Below are positions 44,301 through 47,165 of a stretch of DNA of 64,000 nt, one piece after another (positions within the stretch are counted from its first letter, which is position 1; every line of letters starts with the position of its first letter). The notes under the pieces are model-generated. The model was not told the DNA's origin. It saw only the letters and a program-made list of their open reading frames with translations, and did not search any database. This stretch comes from Heterobilharzia americana (taxonomy: Eukaryota > Platyhelminthes > Trematoda > Strigeidida > Schistosomatidae). The DNA is taken from positions 55,709,491-55,773,490 of the forward strand of contig OX104130.1 of NCBI GenBank assembly GCA_944470555.2, given 5' to 3'. A program made the translations under genes and the position numbers.

Positions 44301-46397
44301 CCTATCTAACACTTTCTCGTTTGCTGTTCCCCACCTTCGCTTAGACATCTTATGGTCATAGAAACCAGGATCTTAAACACACTGATTTCCTCACGATTAT
44401 GACAAGAGGATTTCTCCCCTGTCTTGAAGATTGGGACAAACAGTGATTGAAACCAGTCCACGAGAATTATATGTGATAACCGTACGCCAGCTAGAATTTT
44501 AATTAACCCAACCAATTATCGTCAATCACCGTCCTCAAATGCCTCCGGTACTATAGCAGCTCGCCCTGCTATTTTTGTTATTTGAAGGTAGTTACGACCC
44601 TACCAACCTATTTAGGGGTTGTTAGTCCTCTATCAGTGTTCCATTTAGGATCCAAGTGGCCGGAGTCTAGCTGTAAGTGATTAGAACTATTTCTCGAAGT
44701 GTTCCGTGCATTATTCTAGTTTTCCACTCAGCGAGTCAATGACAGACTGCTATGGTCTTACTCAACATTGGCTCCGTTGCCTCCGTTTTCTTGATGTGTC
44801 TAAATAACTAGCTATTCTTATTTATTGCTGCTGCCTTTACCATCTTCTTGTAGGCACTCTGAAAAATCAATTCATAAATGGAAGAAAAATCTTGGAGTTG
44901 GTTTGATCAATTTAGACAAAAACAAGAATCTTCGAGCTTTCGTTGTGTAGTATGGGTCCAAGATAAAATTCACATGACTTAACTCGGTGAAAAGCACATA
45001 ATTATTATAATATTACAAGTACAACACAAACTTGGTTTACGAAAGGTACCAAGAGATCTACCAAAGAAAATAATACACCAACCTAAGTAATATCGTCAAT
45101 TACGTGCACCTATTCATTATTTATGGTGACCGTTATATTTAAGTCTTCATTGCTGACCGAATTTCATCAAACTAGTTTCAAGGCAGATTAATGGTGGATA
45201 ATGGCTGGCAGTAGAATTCAGCATGGGCATCTCGTTCTATTTGGTACTCGTCAGCTGGATGTACCTATCTCCCTGTGAGCGATGTTATTCCCGATAGGAC
45301 TCGAACCCAGGGGCACACGCTCCAAACGCTAGAGCGTTATTCAACAGACCAACTGGACACGATAGTCACTTCTTGTGCAACAGGAATAGTTTTAATGCTG
45401 TTGCTTGTATTGTCCCGTCATTGAGTGGACCGGATTGATCGATCTCTATTGGCATATGGACTCGTGCGCGCATGCCTTAATATTGCCTGCTTCAATTATA
45501 TATTATTGATGGGTAGTGGCAACATTAGGACTACACTCATCTCACAAGAAGTGGCTATCGTGGCTCGGCGGTCTAGTACATAAAGCCCTTGTGTTTGAAA
45601 CGATCGGTCCGGAGTTTGAGTTCTAATGGGAACAACATCGCTCACTGAGGTAAGTACATCCAGCTAACGGGTCCCGAAAAGGACGAAACGCGCGTCCTAG
45701 ATTCCGCTCCTAGCCACTATCCATCACTAATATATAAGTGAAACACAGGCAGGATCGAGGCAACTGCCCAAGAGCCTATATGCTAATAGAGACCGATTAA
45801 TTCCGTCCACTCAACGATAGAATAATACAAGCAACAACATTAGTTTCAAAGCATGGTTAGAAAAATATATAACCATATCTCGCTAAGCAATAAAGTATAG
45901 TAAGGCAACAACGAATGACATACAGCTAAATTTGATAGTGAGCATGATGCGTTTTACAAATCAATACTAAGAAGCATACAGCCTTTATGGAACTCATTCA
46001 CGTTTCTACTGTCAATTAACGTCTCACACAGATACGAAAATCAAGTAGAGTTAAAATTACTGACCCACCCGAAGTTGATATGCTGTAAACTGATACTTTG
46101 AATCACTGAGTTTTTTACACAAGTATAGAAGAGCATATTTATTGTAATCTTCATTTATAAGTTGCGTTTTACTTTGTGCCTCGTTGATATTGAAAGGAAT
46201 ATTACATAGAAATGGATTGTGCAGTAAACCAAAACAAATTTTACATATATAGTCATTAGAGTATGATTGTGATTGAAGGGCATTGAGTATCTCTTCTGAA
46301 CGACAACTGTGACCATTAGTTAATCGAATGGTGCAGCATTTACAAACACCAAATCAAACATATACTTTTCAACATAAGAAACAACTTCATTGGACAT
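2127..46397 (-). CDS. PUS10: tRNA pseudouridine synthase Pus10, seven exons
   Basis: Pus10 isomerises uridine to pseudouridine in the T-arm of tRNAs and has also been linked to microRNA processing. I joined seven minus-strand exons: 46397-46069, 39358-39098, 33469-32952, 23512-23265, 14886-14682, 10161-9790, 2351-2127. Every junction has AG/GT borders and compatible codon phase. The order of conserved blocks matches animal Pus10: Cys-x-x-Cys pairs in exon 1 (CKCC, CKICFG), AGRY...LPQTPWII and the catalytic GREDVDVR in exon 4, LGLGRPFVIEI and VFIRDLQ in exon 5, LTPIRVLHRRAL in exon 6, CEAGTYIKELVHGDLGR in exon 7. The predicted length of about 719 residues exceeds the roughly 530 of vertebrate Pus10, mostly through exons 2, 3 and 6. 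Exons 1 and 4 each need one extra base to stay open; I favour assembly indels over pseudogenisation because all other exons and splice sites are clean. Family assignment rests on remembered motifs, not a search. Confidence 0.9.
3096..3633 (+). mobile_element. TAA-tailed RTE-like LINE, RT part (left arm, interrupted)
   Basis: Encodes an RT motif A region (NFIDFEKAFDSVDREVIW), QLYEDATC, TGVKQGCLLSPMIFLIV and FADD with several frame breaks, then an Asn/Gln-rich stretch from CAA repeats. It stops at 3633 in mid-element and resumes at 7574. This second LINE family ends in TAA repeats and could correspond to the Perere-3/SR3 type; the name is not certain. Confidence 0.85.
3632..7573 (+). mobile_element. 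near-complete SR2/SjR2-like LINE (RTE clade)
   Basis: About 3.94 kb, the length published for SR2/SjR2-type elements. It begins near gatagctgctaccttgacgtgg and ends in GAT repeats (7552-7573), as expected of RTE-type LINEs, which end in short tandem repeats rather than poly(A). It has interrupted another LINE: the bases before and after it join into one continuous copy of the TAA-tailed family. No clear target-site duplication could be fixed at the junction. A single long coding region occupies most of it. Confidence 0.9.
4430..7374 (+). pseudogene. LINE endonuclease-reverse transcriptase with one frameshift
   Basis: Polyprotein for target-primed reverse transcription. The APE endonuclease is N-terminal (GDLNAQVG near residue 142 counting from 4430, SDH near 237). 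RT follows: KSLIIPVFKKGEKS, FLDLKAAFDSVDRE near 602, SGVRQGCPLSPFLF, YADD near 703. The C-terminal region reads LLYGCETWPLK, RWLGHVLRMP. Frame 1 stops at 6767-6769 after INPVG; the rest (to 7374) is one base out, so a single indel near 6758-6768 breaks an otherwise open protein. The frame is also open upstream to at least 3985 with no ATG, so the true start is unresolved; 4430 is a TTG inside the frame. Confidence 0.9.
7574..7788 (+). mobile_element. continuation of the interrupted TAA-tailed LINE
   Basis: Resumes at gagaaacttaaaggaagtgg, exactly where the piece ending at 3633 stopped, and runs through the GGTDEDV..RIGKAR segment to gtcagtgctt, where it is truncated. It lacks the 3' tail that the right-arm copy retains. 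Confidence 0.85.
7789..7985. other. loop of the intron-6 inverted repeat
   Basis: Short unique-looking sequence between the truncated left-arm LINE and the tail of the right-arm LINE. No gene seen. Confidence 0.4.
7986..9165 (-). mobile_element. TAA-tailed RTE-like LINE, 3' half (right arm)
   Basis: Minus-strand copy with the TAA-repeat tail at 7986-8003 and the C-terminal region NKELWERSNQEPIAHQICRRK, ALEWNPDGKRRVG, EALCSARNPRDK. The RT region has the same 5' breakpoint as the copy at 3096. Multiple frameshifts. It is the mirror of the left-arm copy and keeps the 3' end the left arm lost. Confidence 0.87.
9466..9789. other. PUS10 intron 6, no recognised feature
   Basis: AT-rich intronic sequence between the inverted repeat and exon 6. 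Nothing recognisable. Confidence 0.5.
9790..10161 (-). CDS. PUS10: PUS10 exon 6, catalytic domain
   Basis: This exon has 372 nt, 124 codons, phase 0 at both ends, acceptor tattttcag|TTAGTA and donor TTTGAG|GTAGGA. It encodes ATAALKTGEMEKAKCYRAVCW, a variable middle part of about 50 residues, and INQLTPIRVLHRRALMNRKRTIH. The block TPIRVLHRR is strongly conserved in Pus10, where Tyr/Arg-rich segments around it contact the substrate uridine. The long variable insert after YRAVCW helps explain why this protein is longer than the vertebrate one. Confidence 0.92.
10162..11159. other. PUS10 intron 5, no recognised feature
   Basis: AT-rich intronic sequence upstream of exon 6. No ORF, repeat tail or RNA motif recognised. 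Confidence 0.5.
11160..12090 (+). mobile_element. 5'-truncated, decayed SR2-like LINE
   Basis: Starts within the region after the YADD box (aatctgagtatgtttggcatgcg) and continues through the C-terminal region to a 3' UTR-like end (gacatctaaagcttgaatatcc, later gtggcaactggagcgg). The frames are heavily broken. It resembles the 1-1740 copy more than the intact one, pointing to an older subfamily. Confidence 0.8.
12091..13208. other. intronic stretch with a possible LINE 3' UTR scrap
   Basis: Mostly unrecognised. Bases about 12950-13140 (ctcctcacatacac, gaggtgaagtctggtaactgatgc) resemble the 3' UTR of the SR2-like family, including the gtggcaact..gatgc block. No coding potential. Confidence 0.4.
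13222..14348 (+). mobile_element. TAA-tailed LINE, 5'-truncated, 13-bp target duplication
   Basis: Begins in the RT motif A region (tttgatagcatcgaccgag), has the FAADD-like box and C-terminal region in broken frames, and ends in TAA repeats. It is flanked by ATGCAATAGGCAT (13209-13221) and ATGCAATAGACAT (14349-14361), a 13-bp duplication with one mismatch. This identifies both ends of an ordinary 5'-truncated insertion. Confidence 0.88.
14362..14681. other. PUS10 intron 5, no recognised feature
   Basis: AT-rich intron next to exon 5. Nothing recognisable. Confidence 0.5.
14682..14886 (-). CDS. PUS10: PUS10 exon 5, catalytic domain
   Basis: This 205-nt exon follows acceptor ttaatag|ATGTCT and ends at donor TTACAG|GTATTT. 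The first base completes the Arg codon from exon 4, giving R-CLGLGRPFVIEIS, directly after GREDVDV as in other Pus10 proteins. It ends QDQVFIRDLQ in phase 0, and exon 6 begins LVSS, matching the conserved RDLQLV block. The Asp/Ser-rich stretch SWSIHG to NDQSQ is likely a surface loop. Confidence 0.9.
15168..18209 (+). mobile_element. TAA-tailed LINE with both ends and 14-bp target duplication
   Basis: The exact repeat GTGAGACGTCCGCA at 15154-15167 and 18210-18223 frames a 3042-bp element that starts acctcgcccggttaactag and ends in TAA repeats. It has a 5' UTR of about 260 bp, an APE endonuclease (TWNVRTMYEPTKAVQIAKEM from 15429; GNVNAKLGAD; WISPDGH; VGSDHS), the spacer AIKLLKCGRAVGPDG, and RT motif A (FIDFEKAFDSVDREVIW, about 17296). 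Between about 17465 and 17485 it jumps from EDATCK directly to the post-RT segment, so the QGCLLSP and FADD boxes are missing. The C-terminal region follows. With many frameshifts it cannot be autonomous. Confidence 0.93.
18224..20867. other. PUS10 intron 4; one tRNA-like repeat near 18.6 kb
   Basis: Bases about 18585-18730 (ggcttattggtctaagcactcgacttcc ... ggtgtggctactgcacaaac) share a tRNA-like start and a common tail with 50235-50400, so a second short tRNA-derived repeat family is likely. The rest, including the GT-rich stretch at 20200-20460, was not recognised. Confidence 0.45.
20868..22520 (-). mobile_element. Penelope-like element, 5'-truncated, with inverted ends
   Basis: Minus-strand retroelement with a Penelope-type RT and a GIY-YIG endonuclease. 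Its ends are inverted copies: cccagctcagagaacacaatacaacc on the minus strand at the 3' end (20868-20893) recurs on the plus strand near 22499-22524 at the other end, giving a terminal inverted repeat of about 45 bp. Such oppositely oriented end copies are known for Penelope-like elements. The RT begins mid-domain, so the 5' portion is missing. It sits in intron 4 of PUS10 in the same orientation. Confidence 0.88.
21151..22465 (-). pseudogene. Penelope-type RT plus GIY-YIG endonuclease, broken
   Basis: RT blocks in order: FYGRPEIYKPDIPLRPIVS, LLVSFDVTALYTSI (motif A), KGAPMGSPISGLIAE, RYVDDTFVIIKK (YVDD), LPFLYVLVSR. Then comes the linker KNCYPRNFIRRCLSH and a C-terminal HYIGQSGCPLRLCVHEHQLA of GIY-YIG type, ending at 21151. 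Breaks: one missing base near 22055-22060, another plus a TAG just before the RYVDD box near 21945, a frame change near 21660 and a TGA near 21340. All four looked like single-base events, so the copy is degenerate but fairly recent. Confidence 0.88.
22521..22824. other. PUS10 intron 4, no recognised feature
   Basis: AT-rich sequence between the Penelope-like element and the exon-like ORF. Nothing recognisable. Confidence 0.4.
22825..22993 (-). other. unrecognised exon-like ORF with splice borders
   Basis: Lies 272 bp downstream of PUS10 exon 4 on the same strand. It is open for 169 nt between acceptor atcattag|AACTAG and donor GAGAG|GTGAGG, reading LDIQSHCEIIKNVVFQQRAL and HADNSSVVYGFLSHFLSHGH. 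It has no recognised homology and no counterpart in the Pus10 family, where GREDVDVR runs directly into LGLGRPF. It would join the literal, uncorrected frame of exon 4 to exon 5 in frame. It may be a cryptic exon, an exon of an unrelated nested gene, or chance. Confidence 0.35.
23265..23512 (-). CDS. PUS10: PUS10 exon 4, catalytic aspartate exon
   Basis: The acceptor is ctgaatag|CATTTC (exon base 23512) and the donor is GTCAG|GTAATC (last exon base 23265). It encodes LAGRYVKLSRRLPQTPWII and KLDSSVEELITHSILPKL, then, one base out of frame, CFVTAGREDVDV. The aspartate in GREDVDVR is the family's catalytic residue; its final Arg codon is split AG|A across the junction to exon 5. The frame break lies at about 23318-23323 (minus strand CCTAAATTGGTTCG), where one added base before GGT restores the frame. 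The 248 nt plus one base fits the phases of both neighbouring exons exactly. Confidence 0.88.
23513..24641. other. PUS10 intron 3, no recognised feature
   Basis: AT-rich intronic DNA. No ORF or repeat signature recognised. Confidence 0.45.
24642..25135 (+). mobile_element. S-alpha-type tRNA-derived repeat inside inverted arms
   Basis: The core (about 24810-25000) has a tRNA-like head with A-box-like gacttagtggataacgct, B-box-like gcgttcgagtc and a hammerhead core. Arms of about 120 bp outside the core are inverted copies: cccgtcgttgattggaccgaattgatc (24714-24740) mirrors gattaattcgatccaatcaatgacggg (about 25052-25078). This resembles the schistosome S-alpha family, known to be pol III-type and to carry hammerhead ribozymes. 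The inverted arms mean part of a neighbouring copy lies in opposite orientation. Confidence 0.75.
24911..24968 (+). ncRNA. hammerhead ribozyme remnant, copy A
   Basis: Stem I strands gtgcatcag and ctggattcc, core box TTGATGA (consensus CTGANGA), stem II gttc/ggac with loop aaaaa, GAAA box, short stem III acgcgtgt and cleavage-site GTC. The first core base is T instead of the C that is required for activity, and one stem I base is missing, so self-cleavage is unlikely. Confidence 0.8.
25136..25681. other. PUS10 intron 3, no recognised feature
   Basis: AT-rich sequence with no recognised element. Confidence 0.4.
25682..25975. repeat. fold-back element I, short copy
   Basis: The left arm (ggtttgtggggattt ... 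ggactgacatcagttgga) and right arm (tccaactgatgtcag ... ataggtttgttgg, 25902-25965) are inverted. Between them lie the fragments gggagcactgacggttgttt and ggttcgatccctgg, a B-box-like motif. Same family as the longer copy at 32173-32901; a third fragment lies at about 50418-50460. Confidence 0.7.
25976..27545. other. PUS10 intron 3 with two fold-back II fragments
   Basis: Bases 26330-26400 (tactgggtgatgattgaagg, then ggattcaaaccagcaaccaccggg) and about 27120-27215 (tactgaatgataactggagg, then attccaaccagcagactccgg) are half-copies of the tRNA-like fold-back family at 37972-38130. The remainder is unrecognised AT-rich DNA. Confidence 0.55.
27546..28707 (-). mobile_element. TAA-tailed LINE, 5'-truncated, 14-bp target duplication
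   Basis: Minus-strand copy reading from RT motif A (NFIYFEKAFNSVDRQVVW) to the C-terminal region and a decayed TAA tail near 27546-27565. The flanks AAAGACAAACTATA at 27532-27545 and 28708-28721 are identical. Frames are broken throughout; it is the same family as the copies at 7986 and 13222. Confidence 0.88.
28722..31377. other. PUS10 intron 3, no recognised feature
   Basis: 2.6 kb of AT-rich intronic DNA. I saw no LINE protein signature, tRNA-like motif or long inverted repeat. Confidence 0.45.
31388..31661 (+). mobile_element. SR2-like LINE 3' tail with 10-bp target duplication
   Basis: A 274-bp 5'-truncated copy almost identical to 7288-7571: end of the ORF (gatatggctcagaaccgaag), stop, 3' UTR and GAT-repeat end. 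It is flanked by the perfect repeat ACATCCTACC at 31378-31387 and 31662-31671. The very low divergence from the full-length element at 3.6 kb marks this subfamily as the youngest LINE in the window. Confidence 0.95.
31672..32158. other. PUS10 intron 3, no recognised feature
   Basis: AT-rich DNA with a 62-codon open stretch (31706-31894) that has no features of an exon. Confidence 0.4.
32173..32901. repeat. fold-back element I, long copy with 14-bp flanking repeat
   Basis: The left arm (32173 to about 32500) and right arm (about 32573-32901) are reverse complements at high identity, with a loop of about 70 bp and a deletion of about 33 bp in the right arm. Each arm carries a tRNA-like module: caatggtaaggtgctggc and gcgggttcgatccctgg, resembling A and B boxes. 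The direct repeat CAAATGATAATATG at 32159-32172 and 32902-32915 flanks the whole structure, so it seems to have inserted as one unit. Confidence 0.82.
32952..33469 (-). CDS. PUS10: PUS10 exon 3, middle of accessory domain
   Basis: This 518-nt exon starts in phase 0 after an acceptor (ctatctcgtag|GCACCAATG) and ends with two bases of a codon at AAA AA|GTAAGT. Exon 4 supplies the missing base. It encodes APMIYSLRDD, a segment CINVEFSNSAIQTDCNAF that aligns by pattern with the FEVSVVFAHPE region of vertebrate Pus10, then a charged low-complexity insert and FQFSRVVLTELVSLLKDT. The third Cys pair that vertebrate Pus10 has after this block is not seen. The long Lys/Glu/Ser-rich middle looks like a lineage-specific insertion. 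Confidence 0.82.
33470..35009. other. PUS10 intron 2, no recognised feature
   Basis: AT-rich intron. An 89-codon open stretch at 34608-34877 has hydrophobic low-complexity content and no splice or homology support. Confidence 0.4.
35010..35364. mobile_element. probable solo LTR
   Basis: A 355-bp block starting TGTTAGGGATGCC and ending GCACCATAACA, with short inverted ends TGTTA/TAACA. It contains TATA-like tttatatataat (about 35050) and an AATAAA-type signal (about 35214) in the plus direction. The five flanking bases are ACAAC and ATAAC, a near-match to a 5-bp duplication. No coding region adjoins, so it looks like a solitary LTR of a Ty3/gypsy-like element. The family was not identified. 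Confidence 0.6.
35365..37971. other. PUS10 intron 2, no recognised feature
   Basis: AT-rich intron without recognised coding sequence or element. Confidence 0.45.
37972..38130. repeat. fold-back element II, tRNA-like palindrome
   Basis: Bases from gggtgatgattgcaggtgaaatg through ccggactcgaaccag are mirrored by gctggttcgagtccgg through catctcaacttcaatcatcacc. Only about 55 bp of unpaired centre remain (accgggtaaccggcccggtgctctaccagttgg). The mirrored B-box-like GGTTCGAGTCC suggests two head-to-head tRNA-derived units. Half copies lie at 26330, 27120 and 38570; a more distant one, based on another core, is at about 51805-51925. Confidence 0.75.
38138..38566. repeat. fold-back element III, tRNA-like core
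   Basis: Arms of about 190 bp (agtctgccaaactgcag ... aaggcgtatctg and caaatacgccttgctgatgag ... tttggcagact) surround tcctgcctgggactcgaacccgg, agctcagtggtaaagtcgctgac and gcgcgggttcgaatctcagg, which contain tRNA-like A and B boxes. A related copy is at 48236-48690. It directly abuts fold-back II copies on both sides, forming a nested palindromic block of about 670 bp. Confidence 0.78.
38567..38640 (+). repeat. fold-back element II, half copy
   Basis: Repeats tactgggtgatgattgaag through ccggactcgaaccagcgacca, the left half of the element at 37972. It ends abruptly at unique DNA. Confidence 0.7.
38641..39097. other. PUS10 intron 2, no recognised feature
   Basis: Unrecognised AT-rich DNA up to the exon 2 donor. 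Confidence 0.4.
39098..39358 (-). CDS. PUS10: PUS10 exon 2 with an in-frame asparagine tract
   Basis: This 261-nt exon (87 codons) is phase 0 at both ends, with acceptor attatag|GTCACT and donor CTAAAG|GTTGGT. It encodes VTEPINIILREQFLWDELI, then a run of ten Asn, then TVWKWIVEPHLSLLLK. The Asn run comes from an AAT-repeat microsatellite at 39236-39265. In position and pattern it corresponds to the helical segment between the second Cys pair and the middle of the accessory domain of animal Pus10; identity is modest, and the assignment rests largely on its fit between exons 1 and 3. Confidence 0.8.
39858..40985. repeat. inverted duplication of about 365-bp arms in PUS10 intron 1
   Basis: Left arm about 39858-40225 and right arm about 40617-40985 are reverse complements with few differences, for example the 20-base blocks gaatgatgttaataataaca in both. 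The spacer is about 390 bp. The left arm holds the end of an exon-like ORF; the right arm holds only a partial mirrored copy of it, so duplication included part of that sequence. Confidence 0.82.
40077..40328 (-). other. unrecognised exon-like ORF with Asn tract
   Basis: Open for 84 codons from a clean acceptor (tattttcttag|AGTTGTGG) to a stop at 40077: SCGSFVYEVSCRPLNRAIKT, YRKFSNNNNNRSVSNSMYDS, NSLSEQYFQTKWLLNRN. It could be the last exon of a gene nested in PUS10 intron 1 or of a retrocopy. I do not recognise the protein. The inverted copy of its 3' part at 40617-40790 contains in-frame changes, so only one copy could be functional. Confidence 0.35.
41178..41887 (+). mobile_element. TAA-tailed LINE, 3' end
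   Basis: Starts in the CAA-rich stretch and runs through NGRNLKEVVSF, GTDEDVKTRIGKAKQA and the C-terminal region to aaataataaaaataaaa. The flanks ATTTATG at 41171-41177 and 41888-41894 may be a 7-bp target duplication. It shares specific changes with the minus copy at 49215. Confidence 0.82.
41895..43574. other. PUS10 intron 1 with an unnamed repeat at 42.16-42.43 kb
   Basis: Bases 42160-42430 (gaaggtcgtaaaaggag ... tgacgattaagata-like acgattaagataatg ... accgggaagttt) recur at 59966-60195 in the same orientation with about 70 percent similarity by eye. The family is unknown and the frame is not open in either. The rest is unrecognised. Confidence 0.5.
43575..43624. repeat. 50-bp near-perfect palindrome
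   Basis: Centred between 43599 and 43600 (tatcatac|gtatgata). Arms of 25 bases pair throughout except one T/G position (43584/43615). It immediately precedes a hammerhead-bearing repeat. Confidence 0.9.
43626..43840 (+). mobile_element. S-alpha-type repeat, copy B
   Basis: cacaagaagtggctatcgtgg head, A-box-like tggctcggtgatgtagtgg, B-box-like region decayed (taagtccaagtcc), then the hammerhead segment and the tail ccactgctagccactatcc. Single copy in PUS10 intron 1, opposite in orientation to PUS10. Confidence 0.8.
43756..43810 (+). ncRNA. hammerhead ribozyme remnant, copy B
   Basis: Stem I gtacatccag/ctggattcc is intact and the CTGACGA core box is intact. Stem II is weakened (atcc/agac). 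The GAAA box reads GAAT, best explained by loss of one A with stem III changed from CGCGCG to TGCGCA, both ends altered so that pairing is kept. The missing A makes activity doubtful. Confidence 0.8.
43841..44079. other. no recognised feature
   Basis: AT-rich intronic DNA between the S-alpha copy and a LINE remnant. Confidence 0.4.
44080..44860 (-). mobile_element. decayed SR2-like LINE fragment
   Basis: The minus strand reads SLFVPIFKTGEKSSCHN and other RT segments, interrupted by stops, extending from the RT region back toward the endonuclease-RT linker. It matches about 60970-61700 closely, both being an old subfamily distinct from the intact 3.6-kb copy. Confidence 0.8.
45180..45495 (-). 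mobile_element. S-alpha-type repeat, copy D
   Basis: Minus-strand copy: 3' part of one unit (caatccggtccactcaatgacggg) followed by the head (cacaagaagtgactatcgtg), B-box gggttcgagtcc and the hammerhead segment. The order tail-then-head is what a unit cut from a tandem array or circular template would show. It lies head-to-head with copy C. Confidence 0.8.
45208..45264 (-). ncRNA. hammerhead ribozyme remnant, copy D
   Basis: The core box CTGACGA is intact. The GAAA box is GAGA, stem II is disrupted and stem I/III have several changes, so this copy is degenerate. Confidence 0.7.
45496..45850 (+). mobile_element. S-alpha-type repeat, copy C
   Basis: cacaagaagtggctatcgtgg head, A-box-like tggctcggcggtctagtac, B-box-like ggagtttgagttc, hammerhead segment, and tail to cgatagaataatacaagcaacaac. 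The tail mirrors 45405-45480 of copy D, giving an inverted pair of about 670 bp. Confidence 0.8.
45654..45708 (+). ncRNA. hammerhead ribozyme remnant, copy C
   Basis: Stems I, II (gtcc/ggac) and III (acgcgcgt) with GAAA and GTC are all well kept, but the core box reads CTAACGG instead of CTGANGA. Two catalytic-core bases are changed, so it should be inactive despite good folding. Confidence 0.82.
46069..46397 (-). CDS. PUS10: PUS10 exon 1, N-terminal zinc-binding region
   Basis: The ATG at 46397-46395 opens MSNEVVSYVEKYMFD. The frame then breaks at about 46350-46353, and a frame one base away continues with GVCKCCTIRL, later CKICFGLL, up to YQFTAYQLR and the donor CGG|GTGGGT at 46069/46068. 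The two Cys pairs correspond to the metal-binding cysteines of the Pus10 accessory (THUMP-containing) domain. The exon is 329 nt; adding one base gives 330 nt, exactly 110 codons, and ends in phase 0, as exon 2 requires. I chose this start because a strong splice acceptor lies three bases upstream and the reading ahead of the CKCC motif has the length expected for the family. Confidence 0.82.
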
Positions 46398-46425
46398 TAC
46401 CTAAAAGAGGAAAAGAAAACACAAA
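46398..46425 (-). promoter_or_regulatory. splice acceptor just upstream of the PUS10 start codon
   Basis: On the minus strand a pyrimidine-rich run (tttcttttcctcttttag) ends in AG at 46402-46401, only three bases before the ATG. This could be the 3' end of an intron in the 5' UTR, or a spliced-leader trans-splicing site, both of which occur in schistosomes. The sequence alone cannot decide. Confidence 0.55.
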
Positions 46426-46499
46426 CTACTTAACAATTACTCTAACTAGTTGATAAAATCTCTAGTCAAATAACTTAGATATTTTGGGTGTATCTCTAG

Positions 46500-46690
46500 C
46501 GGTTCATGAAAGTTGGTGAAGACAGTAAATATAAGCTAATGTATCTGTCGAAGAGATCAAACGACCATATTACCAGCAGCGATATGTTTATCCGCAAAAT
46601 AATTGAATGTAATTCTGTGGCAGAATTACAGAACAGATGGAAGAGCTTGAGTCATGAGAAGGAATCATTTGATTTATTCTTTTTGAAGAC
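46500..46690 (+). other. possible exon of an unknown plus-strand gene
   Basis: An ORF from ATG 46506 runs 106 codons; its first 62 (KYKLMYLSKRSNDHITSSDM, IRKIIECNSVAELQNRWKSL) are of ordinary composition. It has an acceptor-like ggtgtatctctag just upstream and a donor AAGACG|GTAGAG at 46690. It begins about 110 bp from the PUS10 start on the opposite strand, so it could belong to a divergent gene, or be chance. Unrecognised. Confidence 0.3.
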
Positions 46691-46879
46691 GGTAGAGATT
46701 CATTTTAGAATTCTAATTCTAGGGTGTTGTTGGTTGATGAACCTGCACGACTTTATGAACAACAAAAATTCAACTGGAAGCTGTATCAACCGGTTAAATG
46801 CAATGTTGAAAATCCCATGCAAGTAATATTCAAGCTCAGGTTTACTTTATGATTTTGAATTTCCTATTTATCCACATGA

Positions 46880-47165
46880 AGGGCAACTTTCAAAGCTACA
46901 ATAGTAACTGCTGAGATAAACCATTCTTTCTCTTCATTTTACGAAAAACTACTTCTCTAGCCGGAATACTGAAACCTAGTTGGTTATCTCAGCAGTTGCT
47001 AGGGTGGCCTTCAAAGTCGCCCCACATGAAACGGCCACCCCAGCAACTACGGAAATGACAAATCAGGCTTCGGAATTCGCCTGGGAAAGTATTTTTCCAT
47101 AAAATAAAGCAATGGCATTGGTTATCTCACCAGTTGATAGGGTGGCCTTTAAAGTCACCCCATGA
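46880..47165. repeat. fold-back element IV and a third arm
   Basis: gggcaactttcaaagctacaatagtaactgctgagataa (46884 on) is mirrored by ttggttatctcagcagttgctagggtggccttcaaagtcgcccc (46980-47025), with a 60-bp loop. A further right-arm copy lies at 47118-47163. A second fold-back of this family is at 50687-50830. Confidence 0.75.

Noticed and set aside
24911..45708. Any of the hammerhead copies being catalytically active
   Set aside because: Each of the four copies has at least one change in an essential core base or a lost base.
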